DNA of 47,350 nt from CAZFLN01 sp964519905 (GCA_964519905.1 CAZFLN010000008.1:1-47350); one strand, 5' to 3'. Positions 39,533 to 47,350 are shown, numbered from the stretch's first letter. Notes: generated by a model not told the origin, from the sequence alone. A program made the numbers and translations.

Positions 39533-41485
39533 TTACGATTTCGGGAGGAGGCGGAATTCTTGCCGGACAGACTTTACTTTTTGGAGCAACTCGAGATCAA
39601 ACCAAGAAGCTACCTGAAGACCATCCCAGCCATGTTGCCGGACTCCAAAGAACTCGCCTGCGCCTCGTCGTTGCAAATCGAGTTCTGCCAGTTCCGCTCC
39701 ATTATCGAGCGTTTCGAGGTGCTTGAGTCGTTCTCCACCTTGTGGATGACTCGAAAGCAGGAAACACCAGCTTTTTTGCCCACGACGACCGACTCTTCCT
39801 CGGAGCTGATGGAGCTGCGCAAATCCAAATCGCTCCGCACTGAGAATTGAAATGATGCTCGCATCCGGAATATCTACTCCAACTTCGATAACGGGTGTAG
39901 AAACGAGCACATCAATCTCCTTATCTCGCATTTGTTGCAGCAGTCGGTTTTTTTCTTGTGCCGATGTTTTTCCGGTAAGTAAAGCCAAGCGAACTCCGTG
40001 TGTGGCTTTTTGTGCAGCTGCGAAGACAGCCGTCGCAGAAGCAAGATGCTCCATTCCGGGAGTTTCTGAAGGCTCAATCAATGGCGTAATAATGAATGCT
40101 TGCTGACCAGAGGCAACTTCTTTTTCGAGCCACTCCCAGTGATCATTGAGTTTGTTCATGTGTGTGACCCGAGTAGTGACGTTTCTTTCTTTTCCGGCAA
40201 TAGGCTCTAAAGCGCTAAATGATTGTTGTCCGTAAAGCAGGTGCGCCAGTGTTCGAGGAATTGGGGTGGCGGTCATCGTGATGTGGTGCGGGACTTGGTT
40301 TTTGAGCCAGGAATGTTCTCGTTGTCGCACTCCAAATCGGTGCTCTTCATCGATGATTACCATGGCTGGAGAAAACGTATCTTTCCCGTGGAAAAGCGCG
40401 TGTGTTCCAATAATAATTGGTGCATTTGGATTTCCCTTTTCACTTCCAGCCCAGAGACTTGTTTCGATTCCCCATTGTGCAGAGAGTGCTGAAATTGTTT
40501 CAAAGTGTTGTTGCGCCAATACCGTCGTGGGAGCGAGGTACAGAGCTTGTTTTCCTTGTTTTGCAGTGGTTAAAAGTGCTGCTGCCGCAACTAATGTTTT
40601 TCCACTGCCCACTTCTCCAAAGACAAGTTGTTTGAGTGGCCAAGGGTTTTGGAGCTCTTTGAGAATTTGTTGAATGGCTCGTGTTTGAGAATCTGTGAGA
40701 GGAAATGGTGAGGTTGAAGAAAATACGCTCCAAATTTCTTCTGCTTGTTCTGCAGAAATTTGAAGAAGACTGTTTTCTTTTTGTCGATTCTCTTCTTCAT
40801 TCTCTAAACCGCTAAAAATTTCCCAGAGTTCATCAAATGCAATTCGTTTGCGAGCTTCCTCGGCTGAAAGTCCAGATTCTGGGAAGTGAATACTTTCCCA
40901 AGCCTCAGTTCTTGGAAGAATTTGATGTTTTTTTTGCAGAGTTTCTGGGAGATATTCTGGGAACCAAGTCGCGACATGTGGGCGCAAACTTCCAAGAATT
41001 TTTTGCAGCCATCTGGTAGTGATTCCCCCATGTTGTGGATACACTGGAAGCACTCTGCCGGTAAATGTGGCGGTATAGTTTGCGCCTAATTTTTCTAGTG
41101 TAGGATTCATCAAGGTTATTCTTGAACCCTGTCGTTTTGTCTTTCCTGTCACTGCCCAGCGCTCGCCTACTCGGAGACTTTTCGCACGATAGGGTTGATT
41201 AAAAAAGAGGATTTCAACGGTGTCTGTCCCATCAGTTGCTTGCACTCGAATAAATGGTCGCCCTCCACGACGTCGCACTGTTTCAATGTGCGTGAGTTCC
41301 AGATGAAACGTGGTGATTTCTCCATCTTGAATTTCATCAAGTGTGCTCGTTTTGCTCGCGTCGATATAGCGAATCGGAAGATGTTGGATCAGGTCTTGGA
41401 TGGTGACAATTTCCATTTCAGCAAGTTCTTGCGCTTTTTGGGGACCAACTCCAGTAATTTTTGTAACAGGTGAACTCAGCTCCAT
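39533..41485 (-). CDS. recG: ATP-dependent DNA helicase RecG
   Basis: 650 aa from ATG 41485; a longer in-frame extension would cross the PBP promoter. It remodels stalled forks and Holliday junctions. The wedge/OB region is about 1-170 (TKITGVGPQKAQELAEM, LPIRYIDAS). Helicase motifs: Walker A GEVGSGKT (290-297), TTVLAQQHFETI, DEEH (379-382), MTATPIPRTLA and the RecG end QLRGRVGRRGQKSWCFLL and FGVRQHGWDGLQVAS. TACACT on the minus strand (41493-41498) is 7 nt before the ATG. Downstream are rpmF and nusB after 62 nt. Confidence 0.96.
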   Translation of the reverse strand: MELSSPVTKITGVGPQKAQELAEMEIVTIQDLIQHLPIRYIDASKTSTLDEIQDGEITTFHLELTHIETVRRRGGRPFIRVQATDGTDTVEILFFNQPYRAKSLRVGERWAVTGKTKRQGSRITLMNPTLEKLGANYTATFTGRVLPVYPQHGGITTRWLQKILGSLRPHVATWFPEYLPETLQKKHQILPRTEAWESIHFPESGLSAEEARKRIAFDELWEIFSGLENEEENRQKENSLLQISAEQAEEIWSVFSSTSPFPLTDSQTRAIQQILKELQNPWPLKQLVFGEVGSGKTLVAAAALLTTAKQGKQALYLAPTTVLAQQHFETISALSAQWGIETSLWAGSEKGNPNAPIIIGTHALFHGKDTFSPAMVIIDEEHRFGVRQREHSWLKNQVPHHITMTATPIPRTLAHLLYGQQSFSALEPIAGKERNVTTRVTHMNKLNDHWEWLEKEVASGQQAFIITPLIEPSETPGMEHLASATAVFAAAQKATHGVRLALLTGKTSAQEKNRLLQQMRDKEIDVLVSTPVIEVGVDIPDASIISILSAERFGFAQLHQLRGRVGRRGQKSWCFLLSSHPQGGERLKHLETLDNGAELAELDLQRRGAGEFFGVRQHGWDGLQVASWFDLELLQKVKSVRQEFRLLPKS

Positions 41486-41492
41486 ACGCCCT

Positions 41493-41552
41493 AGTGTACC
41501 GCTTCTGGCAGAAAAAGGGGGTTTTCTTGTCACCCAGGGTATGTTGTATACT
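41493..41552. promoter_or_regulatory. Divergent leaderless-type promoters of recG and the PBP gene
   Basis: TACACT on the minus strand (41493-41498) lies 7 nt from recG ATG 41485. TATACT on the plus strand (41547-41552) lies 6 nt from ATG 41559. The 73-nt gap therefore holds both promoters, each placing the transcript 5' end next to the start codon. Neither has a strong -35. Confidence 0.5.
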
Positions 41553-41558
41553 GAATAA

Positions 41559-44459
41559 ATGGAAGACATTTCTCCTGGGGAGATTCAAGACTCTCGAGAA
41601 AAAAAGAGTGATTCTCAAACAGAGGTTCTCAAGCGACGTTTGATTTTACGTTGGAGACGATTTTTACGTAAACCGTTCGTTCAGCAGATTCAGTCTCGTT
41701 GGGAACAAGTATTTTTACCAGGTCAGAAGAATTCTCTCCAGAGTCGTTCCGCAGATTCTCTGGAAATGTTACACTCTGAAGACGAAACGACAAAGGAAGT
41801 AGAAAACACTATGGCACGATCTCGTTGGGCTTTCTTAGGCTCCAATCCTCGAATGATTCGCGCGCGCTTGCTGCGTTTGACTGCGATTGGTGTCGTGGCT
41901 TGTACCGTGTTGGGCATTGTTTTGAGTATCGCTCTGGTGGCTTGGGTCGCAAACGATATGCCAAATCCAAATCAGATTCGTCAGCGTAATCTTGGTGGAA
42001 CAAAGATCCTGGATCGTAATGGCGATCTTATGTATGACGCCGCCGGATCTGAACAACGCACTCCTATTAAACTTGAACAAGTTCCCGAGTCATTAAAGCA
42101 AGCCACTATTGCCGTGGAAGACAAAGATTTCTATACCCATAGCGGGTTTGATCCGCTGACGCCGTTTCGTATTGTGTACAACTATGTCTTCCGTGGTGGG
42201 CGAGTTGTTGGTGGATCGACGTTGACACAACAGCTGGTAAAAATGCAGCTGCTTACCAACGAACGCACTGCCACTCGTAAGTTGAAGGAGCTCATCTTAG
42301 CTCTCGAAATTGAGCGCCAGTTTAGTAAAGACGAAATTCTCTTAATGTACTTGAATGAGGCACCATATGGCGGGCAAGCAATTGGTGTTGGTGCTGCCAG
42401 TCAGCAGTTTTTTAAGAAGGATGTTCAAGATTTGACGGTACTTGAGTCGGCAATTTTGGCGGGACTGCCGCAGCGACCAAGTGCCTACTCTCCATTCTTG
42501 GGTCGGACTACGGAAAGTGGTCAACCTTTATGGCAGTGGCGTGCAGAAGGCGTATTGCGCCGTATGCGGGAAGATGGATATATCTCTCAGGAACAAGAGT
42601 CTGCAGCCATAGAAGAACTGAAAACTATTCAATTTAGCCGAGAAAGAACCTCTATTCGCGCTCCCCATTTTGTTTTCTATGTTTTAGATGCGCTCGAAGA
42701 GATGTATGGAGCTGAAACCGTTCGCTCTGGTGGTTTAACTGTTCGCACCACTCTTGACTTACCTTTTTACGAAGAAACTCAGCGGATTGTCCAAGAGGAA
42801 ATCGAAAAAGTCGTTTCACTCAATATCACGAATGGCGCGGTAATCGTTATGGATCCAAACAACGGTGAGATCCTGAGTATGGTTGGTTCCAAGGACTATT
42901 TTGCAGAAGATATCCCTGGACAATTCAATGTGGCGGTTGATGGACTTCGTCAACCTGGTTCATCTATTAAACCGGTGACGTATGCAGCTGCTTTATTGCA
43001 AGGCTATACACCCGCGTCTATGTTGGTTGATGCGTCAACTGTTTTTGCGCCGAACGATCAAGCTCGTCCTTACGAACCACGAAACTACGATGGTCGTTTC
43101 CGTGGACCGATGAGTTTGCGTCGTGCGTTGGCAGAATCGAATAACGTGGTGGCAGTGAAAGCACTGGCTTTGGTTGGCGTTGAAAATATGCTGTCTTTGG
43201 CGTATGACATGGGCTTCCCGACTCTCGAACCAACAGCACAAAACCTGCAGCGCTTTGGATTGGCGGTAACTCTGGGAGGTGCAGAAGTACATTTGATTGA
43301 TACAGTTACGGCCTACAGTGCGTTTGCCAACGGTGGTCGAAGTGTCACTCCAGTTTCTATTTTGGAAGTGAGTGATGTGGATGGAAATCGTTTATATCAA
43401 CATCGTGCTTTACCAGGACGACAGGTTCTTTCTGACGGTGTCGCGTATCTTATAAACTCTATTTTGTCTGATGACGTGGCCCGCTCTGGAGCTTTTGGTT
43501 CTAACTCCCAACTCAATATTGAAAACCGGCCGGTAGCGGTAAAAACTGGTACCACCAACGATCAGCGAGATAACTGGACGATCGGTTGGAGCCGTTCTAC
43601 GGTTGTTGGTGTCTGGGTGGGAAATAACGACAACTCTCAAATGCAGCGTGTGGCTTCTGGTATTACTGGAGCCTCTCCAATTTGGCGCCGGGTGATGTTA
43701 GCAGGGATTGCTTCCGGACGAACGACTGCTGCCTGGGAAGTTCCAGAGTCAGTTGAGCAAGTCCAGTTGGACGCTGTTTCTGGATACTTGGCACACGATG
43801 AGCTTCCTGCTCGGTCAGACTGGGTGGTTCGAGGATCACTCCCAAGCGGTCGTGACCCAATTCACCAGAAAGTTCGACTCTGTCGTGGTCAGAACCGATT
43901 AGCTACGGCTGCAGATTTAGCTCGTGGCAATTGGGAAGAACGTGTCTTTGTAAGTTTGCATGAAAATGATCCAGTCAGCCAAGATGGCAGAAATCGTTGG
44001 CAGGAAGGAATTGATGCATGGATTGCGCAACAGCCTGATCCAAGTTCTTTCCAAGCTCCTACTGAACTGTGCGACACCGCTGGTGACGTGGTTGTGGACC
44101 TCCGTTCTCCAGAAAAGGAGCGTACCTATGACTCCAATAACATTGATTTTGAGGTAAATGTGTTTACCGAAGAGCGAATCCGAACGGTTGAATTTTTCGC
44201 CAACGATCGCAAGGTTGGTGAGACTTTGAATGCTCCGCCCTACAAGGTAACTGTTTCACTTGAATCCGGTCGTTATACGGTGTACGCCAAAGTTGTTCGA
44301 GAAGACGGAAAAGAAGGCCGAAGTGCTGAGCACAGAATTGGGACTGGTGGTGTGGACTGGCGAGAACCAACTCCAACCCCGTCTCCAACGCCCACTCCGA
44401 CTTCGACAGCTGTGCCTACCGCACCACCTGCTTCTGGTTCCCCTACGCCCTCCCCTTAA
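41559..44459 (+). CDS. Class A penicillin-binding protein (PBP1A type)
   Basis: 966 aa bifunctional peptidoglycan synthase. A cytoplasmic basic N-terminus (1-105) is unusually long, followed by one membrane helix (106-131). The GT51 domain has AVEDKDFYTHSGFDP with catalytic Glu at about 187, GGSTLTQQLVK (218-228) and KLKELILALEIE. The transpeptidase has SSIK (468-471), SNN (527-529) and KTGTT (662-666). A tail of about 210 residues follows: an Ig-like domain near 845-935 (DFEVNVFTEERIRTVEFFAND) and a final Pro/Thr/Ser-rich stretch. It acts outside the membrane on lipid II made by MraY upstream in the window. It is probably leaderless and monocistronic. Confidence 0.95.
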   Translation: MEDISPGEIQDSREKKSDSQTEVLKRRLILRWRRFLRKPFVQQIQSRWEQVFLPGQKNSLQSRSADSLEMLHSEDETTKEVENTMARSRWAFLGSNPRMIRARLLRLTAIGVVACTVLGIVLSIALVAWVANDMPNPNQIRQRNLGGTKILDRNGDLMYDAAGSEQRTPIKLEQVPESLKQATIAVEDKDFYTHSGFDPLTPFRIVYNYVFRGGRVVGGSTLTQQLVKMQLLTNERTATRKLKELILALEIERQFSKDEILLMYLNEAPYGGQAIGVGAASQQFFKKDVQDLTVLESAILAGLPQRPSAYSPFLGRTTESGQPLWQWRAEGVLRRMREDGYISQEQESAAIEELKTIQFSRERTSIRAPHFVFYVLDALEEMYGAETVRSGGLTVRTTLDLPFYEETQRIVQEEIEKVVSLNITNGAVIVMDPNNGEILSMVGSKDYFAEDIPGQFNVAVDGLRQPGSSIKPVTYAAALLQGYTPASMLVDASTVFAPNDQARPYEPRNYDGRFRGPMSLRRALAESNNVVAVKALALVGVENMLSLAYDMGFPTLEPTAQNLQRFGLAVTLGGAEVHLIDTVTAYSAFANGGRSVTPVSILEVSDVDGNRLYQHRALPGRQVLSDGVAYLINSILSDDVARSGAFGSNSQLNIENRPVAVKTGTTNDQRDNWTIGWSRSTVVGVWVGNNDNSQMQRVASGITGASPIWRRVMLAGIASGRTTAAWEVPESVEQVQLDAVSGYLAHDELPARSDWVVRGSLPSGRDPIHQKVRLCRGQNRLATAADLARGNWEERVFVSLHENDPVSQDGRNRWQEGIDAWIAQQPDPSSFQAPTELCDTAGDVVVDLRSPEKERTYDSNNIDFEVNVFTEERIRTVEFFANDRKVGETLNAPPYKVTVSLESGRYTVYAKVVREDGKEGRSAEHRIGTGGVDWREPTPTPSPTPTPTSTAVPTAPPASGSPTPSP

Positions 44460-44483
44460 TCAGTTAGACAGAGCGGAGCGAGC

Positions 44484-44735
44484 CTACTCTTTTTTGCTCG
44501 GGATTTTTTCGAATGTGGCAAAAGCGGTTGTAGCAGCAAGAAGCGCAGCTACTAAATTTAGGAAGATTCGATGGGACTCTGGTGACTCTTCTCCAAGTTC
44601 TTGACAGATGTTATATATTCCCAAGATAACCGTGATGAGCGAAGCGGCAAGAATTTTTCCTTCTTTTGTAGACAAAATTCTCTTTGTCTCTGAGAGACCA
44701 GCTTGTATTTTTTCCTGAAAAGATTCTGTGCCCAT
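44484..44735 (-). CDS. Small two-helix membrane protein, unknown
   Basis: 83 aa from ATG 44735. A charged amphipathic N-terminus (ESFQEKIQAGLSETKRILST) precedes two hydrophobic helices (about 29-47 and 58-75) and a basic end. I recognise no family. The minus strand has TGT-TACAAT (extended -10, 44744-44749) 8 nt from the ATG and TTGCAA 19 nt further up, which supports a real transcript. It is divergent from the holin-superfamily gene. Confidence 0.55.
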   Translation of the reverse strand: MGTESFQEKIQAGLSETKRILSTKEGKILAASLITVILGIYNICQELGEESPESHRIFLNLVAALLAATTAFATFEKIPSKKE

Positions 44736-44768
44736 ACGCGGTAATTGTAACAGATGTGCACAAAAAGC

Positions 44769-44830
44769 TTGCAATTTTGGGTATTAGTCCTGTACCATAA
44801 GGAAAATGCGTGAAAAACGCAAAGGAGGTG
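44769..44830 (+). promoter_or_regulatory. Promoter, small hairpin and consensus Shine-Dalgarno before the holin-superfamily gene
   Basis: TTGCAA (44769-44774), an 18-nt spacer and TACCAT (44793-44798) form the promoter. A TGCGT-GAAAA-ACGCA hairpin (44807-44821) follows, then AAAGGAGGTG (44821-44830), a near-perfect anti-16S complement, 3 nt before ATG 44834. It is the strongest ribosome site seen in the window. Confidence 0.6.
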
Positions 44831-44833
44831 GAA

Positions 44834-45178
44834 ATGGGTGCTCTCATTACTCTCTTGCTCAGTGGAATCGCGGTTGCGATCTCCAGCTATATCATCCCAG
44901 GTGTTGCGGTTGAGAATTTCTTCGTTGCGGTCGTTGTGGCCGTAGTGTTGGGAATCGTCAACGCAGTGATCAAGCCGGTACTCACCGTTTTGACTCTGCC
45001 AATCAACATCGTAACGCTCGGTTTGTTCACTTTCGTGATCAACGCCTTGATGGTGATGTTGGCAGGAGCGATCGTTCCTGGTTTCACGGTCGACGGTGTG
45101 GTCGCTGCGTTACTCTTCAGTATCGTGGTGTCTCTCGTTGGTTCAGTGATCGGTTCCTTGGCTGGTTCAGCTGAGTAA
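44834..45178 (+). CDS. Four-helix membrane protein of holin superfamily IV type (PF04020-like)
   Basis: 114 aa from ATG 44834. Four hydrophobic segments (about 3-22, 26-46, 51-76 and 82-108) are joined by short loops. The sequence AVVLGIVNAVIKPVLTVLTLPINIVTLGLFTFVINALMV is the hallmark of the PF04020 phage-holin-superfamily membrane proteins. These are widespread chromosomal proteins; the holin name does not prove lysis activity. Codons are enriched for ATC, TTC and GCG compared with neighbouring genes, and the Shine-Dalgarno is consensus, which together suggest high expression. No phage genes are nearby. Confidence 0.82.
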   Translation: MGALITLLLSGIAVAISSYIIPGVAVENFFVAVVVAVVLGIVNAVIKPVLTVLTLPINIVTLGLFTFVINALMVMLAGAIVPGFTVDGVVAALLFSIVVSLVGSVIGSLAGSAE

Positions 45179-45207
45179 ATCGATTTAAATTTTTGAACGT
45201 TGAATGC

Positions 45208-45259
45208 GGCGAGCTGCCGGATCCAAGTTTTACGAAAGTAACTTGGCCGGCAGCTCGCC
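45208..45259. other. Long inverted repeat over the pheT stop codon
   Basis: GGCGAGCTGCCGG (45208-45220) pairs with CCGGCAGCTCGCC (45247-45259), and inside it CCAAGTT (45223-45229) pairs with AACTTGG (45240-45246): 20 bp with a 2-nt bulge and a 10-nt loop. It lies between two convergent genes and includes the last pheT codons. Neither side has a T run, so it is not a classical intrinsic terminator; it could block or protect the 3' ends of both mRNAs. Confidence 0.7.
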
Positions 45260-47203
45260 CAGTTTCTCCACGACTTCTTCTCGTACTTTCGAGCCATCTT
45301 CCGCGCGCAGCTGTGTGTTGCTGTCATGCAAAGTTACTCGGAATGTCACCCGATTTTCGTACTGAGAAACGAGCGCTACTTTTTTAATACGTGCAGAAGC
45401 GGTTCGCAAGAATCCATACACCGTCTCTACTGGAGTGCGTGGCTCGAGTGCAAAGGTCCAGTCTTCGTAAATAGCCGCCGTTTTTGGCAATGGTCGATAG
45501 GTTGGCCAACGACGAGCCACTGCTAGCAGTGCTCGCCATTCAAGTTCTACGCCAGCCATCCCACCAGGCAAAACACCAATCATTCCTAGCAATTGACCAT
45601 CTTGAGTGCTAATTTTCGCCTGTTGCAGAAAACTGCCGATATATTCGTCCTTTTCTGACTCTATTTGTTCTATTTTGATGTCTTTTGAATCAATAAATAA
45701 ACGATTTCGCAAAACTTCAAGGGTGCTTCGTAACGCCCGCATGTCTCGATCCGTGATTGCCAGGACCAGATGCTCATCCGGGAGATCTTGCTCGCGCGGC
45801 GTGTAGACATTTGCGAGCTCAAACGTGCCTCGAACCAAGCTTGTTCCCCACTGGCCTTCCATGACTGCTAAGTGAGACGGCAGCAGGTGTTGGCGTAACA
45901 CTTCTTTGTCGGTGGTGAGGGCATTCTTAAGCGGGAGCGCAGTGGATGTCTCTGTATTGGCCGCCACCAAAGAATAGGTGATCTGTTCTTGATATCCCAA
46001 GGCGGCGAGTGTTTGGGCGACTGTTTCTTCTGCCGAGAAATTGGTCTCGGTTGGGTACTGCGTTGGAATGGTGCCCTGCAAAATTCGACTGGGGAGATTG
46101 TGGTACCCATAGATACGGGCCACTTCCTCGACCAAGTCCGCTGGTATTGCGAGATCGGTACGGAAGTGTGGCGGAGTTACCAGCCAAGCCTCTTCTTGCA
46201 CCGTTACGGTGCATCCAAGTTGTGTCAGGATTTTCTCAACCTGTGTTTCTGGCAAATGAATTCCTAAATATCGGAAAATTTCCTGCTTGGTAAGCGTGAT
46301 CTCGATCGATTCGTTTGGAACGGCAATTTCGTCATAGATCATACTGGCTACACGCGCTCCAGTGAGCTCTAAGAACATTTCTGTGCCCTTGAGCAGTACT
46401 TCCCGCCCCAATTCGTGCGCCAGTTCTCTTTCGTTGAGTTGAGCGGCTGGTGTACGAATGTTGTGTGCCATGGACGCGAAGCGGACTTTTTCGGCGGAGA
46501 TTGATTCCACCCAGAATAAAATGCGTTTGGTTGAGTCATCAACGGCGGTGTTGAGCGTTCCCATGATTCCCGGCAGGTCAATAATTTCTCCCTGCTGGTT
46601 CACATATACCACTTCTCCACCCTTGGTCTGATAGCTTTCGCCGTCGAGCGTGGTGAATGGCATATCTGGTTCCGCCTCCACCACGTGGATTTCTCCACCG
46701 AGTGCCATGATTTTGTCGTAGTCAAAGGCGTGACAAGGATGCCCCAGCTCGTGACTGATAGCATTGGTAATGTCGATAGTGACGTCTTTGTGATTCAGAT
46801 CGACCTGTTCCAGTCGATGCTTGAGCCACTCTGGACTTTCGCCGCGCTGTACATCGTCGAGCACGACGCAGAGAATCCGTTGGCAGAGAACGCCTTGATT
46901 TATGATTTCTGGCAACGGCAGCTTCTCTCCCTCATAGGCAAGTTCTGGGAGGACAAGCGGCTTGAGTGTTGAGGGCCAGTTGGCATTCGTGAGAATGACA
47001 GCCGCCTCTCGTGCAATACCGCGAACTGACATACTGTCGACCCGATTCGTTGTGACCTCGATGTCATACACGGTGTCGTCGAGTCGATCATACAAGCGTT
47101 CGACAGACGGCCCTGAAAGCGAAACATGCTTTTGCAGTTCGGTTGGTGGCGCTTCTGTGTCTAGGTGCTCGAGGAGCCATTTGTGGGGGATGAGGATGTT
47201 CAT
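45230..47203 (-). CDS. pheT: Phenylalanyl-tRNA synthetase beta subunit, short form
   Basis: 657 aa against about 790 in most bacteria. The start MNILIPHKWLLEHLDTEAPP runs directly into SGPSVERLYDRLDDTVYDIEVTTNRVDSMSVRGIAREAAV, so the EMAP-like tRNA-binding domain that normally lies there is absent. The B3/B4 and B5 regions follow (ITLTKQEIFRYLGIHLPE, PPHFRTDLAIPADLVEEVARIYGY), then the catalytic-like core (LRQHLLPSHL). The C-terminal FDX-ACB domain is at about 565-655. AAAGGA precedes the ATG; pheS ends 23 nt upstream. It forms the alpha2beta2 synthetase with PheS. Confidence 0.95.
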   Translation of the reverse strand: MNILIPHKWLLEHLDTEAPPTELQKHVSLSGPSVERLYDRLDDTVYDIEVTTNRVDSMSVRGIAREAAVILTNANWPSTLKPLVLPELAYEGEKLPLPEIINQGVLCQRILCVVLDDVQRGESPEWLKHRLEQVDLNHKDVTIDITNAISHELGHPCHAFDYDKIMALGGEIHVVEAEPDMPFTTLDGESYQTKGGEVVYVNQQGEIIDLPGIMGTLNTAVDDSTKRILFWVESISAEKVRFASMAHNIRTPAAQLNERELAHELGREVLLKGTEMFLELTGARVASMIYDEIAVPNESIEITLTKQEIFRYLGIHLPETQVEKILTQLGCTVTVQEEAWLVTPPHFRTDLAIPADLVEEVARIYGYHNLPSRILQGTIPTQYPTETNFSAEETVAQTLAALGYQEQITYSLVAANTETSTALPLKNALTTDKEVLRQHLLPSHLAVMEGQWGTSLVRGTFELANVYTPREQDLPDEHLVLAITDRDMRALRSTLEVLRNRLFIDSKDIKIEQIESEKDEYIGSFLQQAKISTQDGQLLGMIGVLPGGMAGVELEWRALLAVARRWPTYRPLPKTAAIYEDWTFALEPRTPVETVYGFLRTASARIKKVALVSQYENRVTFRVTLHDSNTQLRAEDGSKVREEVVEKLGELPAKLLS

Positions 47204-47226
47204 AGGGTGTCCTTTGGATCGTGTCT

Positions 47227-47350
47227 TTAGAATTGTTGGAGGAAGCGCAGGTCGCCACTGTAGAGGTGACGAATGTCATCGAGGTGTAACCCTGGCCGCA
47301 AGGCGTACGTACGCTCCACACCCCAGCCGAAGGCAAACCCAGTGTATTCT
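47227..47350 (-). CDS. pheS: Phenylalanyl-tRNA synthetase alpha subunit, C-terminal end only
   Basis: The last 40 codons are visible, ending FGWGVERTYALRPGLHLDD and DLRFLQQF before TAA. This matches class II motif 3 and the end of PheS (usual FGMGIERLAMLRYGIDDLR ... DLRFLKQF). The 5' part lies beyond the window edge. It precedes pheT in the normal pheST order. Confidence 0.93.
   Translation of the reverse strand, partial: EYTGFAFGWGVERTYALRPGLHLDDIRHLYSGDLRFLQQF

Noticed and set aside
44460..44512. CGAGC ... GCTCG followed by ATTTTTT after the PBP gene, as an intrinsic terminator
   Set aside because: The stem is only 5 bp with a 12-nt loop rich in T; too weak to call, although transcription must end near here.
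44834..45178. Prophage or lysis cassette suggested by the holin-like gene
   Set aside because: No endolysin, capsid, integrase or attachment site nearby; PF04020-type proteins are common chromosomal membrane proteins.
1..47350. CRISPR array, insertion sequence or recoded stop codon
   Set aside because: No spaced direct repeats, no transposase or terminal repeats, and conserved proteins end at TGA, TAA and TAG where expected, so there is no sign of TGA recoding.

Overview
The window reads as chromosomal core DNA of a small-genome bacterium. It most resembles the Patescibacteria / Candidate Phyla Radiation (CPR). The reasons are compact, often overlapping genes, a Gram-positive-style type IV pilus without a PilQ secretin, a VanW-family wall protein next to mraY-murD-ftsW, a split transketolase, a PheT without its EMAP-like tRNA-binding domain, an atypical CTP synthase and many small exported proteins of unknown role. 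TGA, TAA and TAG all act as stops, so the genetic code looks standard. A finer taxonomic placement is not supported by what can be read here.

Layout. Positions 1-2330 hold the 5' part of ppsA (minus strand, running off the edge) and a divergent tRNA-Leu(UAG). Positions 2358-9792 are a minus-strand envelope block: vanW-type gene, mraY, murD, ftsW and a lysozyme-like exported protein, then a separately promoted exported protein with a TrbC/VirB2-like two-helix tail. Positions 9865-15756 are a plus-strand accessory block: a membrane-anchored solute-binding protein with no permease nearby, a fused polbeta-type nucleotidyltransferase/cytidylyltransferase, a YidC/Oxa1-type insertase with a Tyr-Pro tail, and two-subunit transketolase. 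Positions 15709-24467 are minus strand: yraN, rplS (with a structured leader), pyrG, an unknown gene, serS, prs and a SUF iron-sulfur set (sufC, Nudix gene, sufB, short sufD). Positions 24580-37335 are a plus-strand type IV pilus locus: pilB, pilT, pilC, a main prepilin, prepilin peptidase, a PKD-like exported protein, seven further prepilin-like genes, and pilM/N/O-like genes. Positions 37367-41485 are a minus-strand information-processing block: recG, rpmF, nusB, an ACP-like gene, rnc, rpsP and khpA. The window ends with a class A penicillin-binding protein (plus), a small membrane protein (minus), a four-helix holin-superfamily membrane protein (plus), and pheT with the end of pheS (minus).

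How it works together. Two initiation modes recur. Genes that begin transcription units usually have a -10 hexamer only 6-8 nt before their ATG, so they are probably translated from leaderless mRNAs. Internal genes more often have Shine-Dalgarno sequences or overlap the upstream gene. Against that background the roughly 90-nt rplS leader, with a perfect 21-bp inverted repeat that pairs the start codon, stands out as a candidate cis-regulatory RNA. Two intrinsic-terminator-like hairpins overlap the first codons of the downstream gene (pilD and the gene after serS), which suggests attenuation within operons. The envelope genes (MraY, MurD, FtsW, PBP1A, VanW protein, lysozyme-like protein) form a working peptidoglycan pathway. 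The pilus locus supplies a surface appendage with PilT for retraction.
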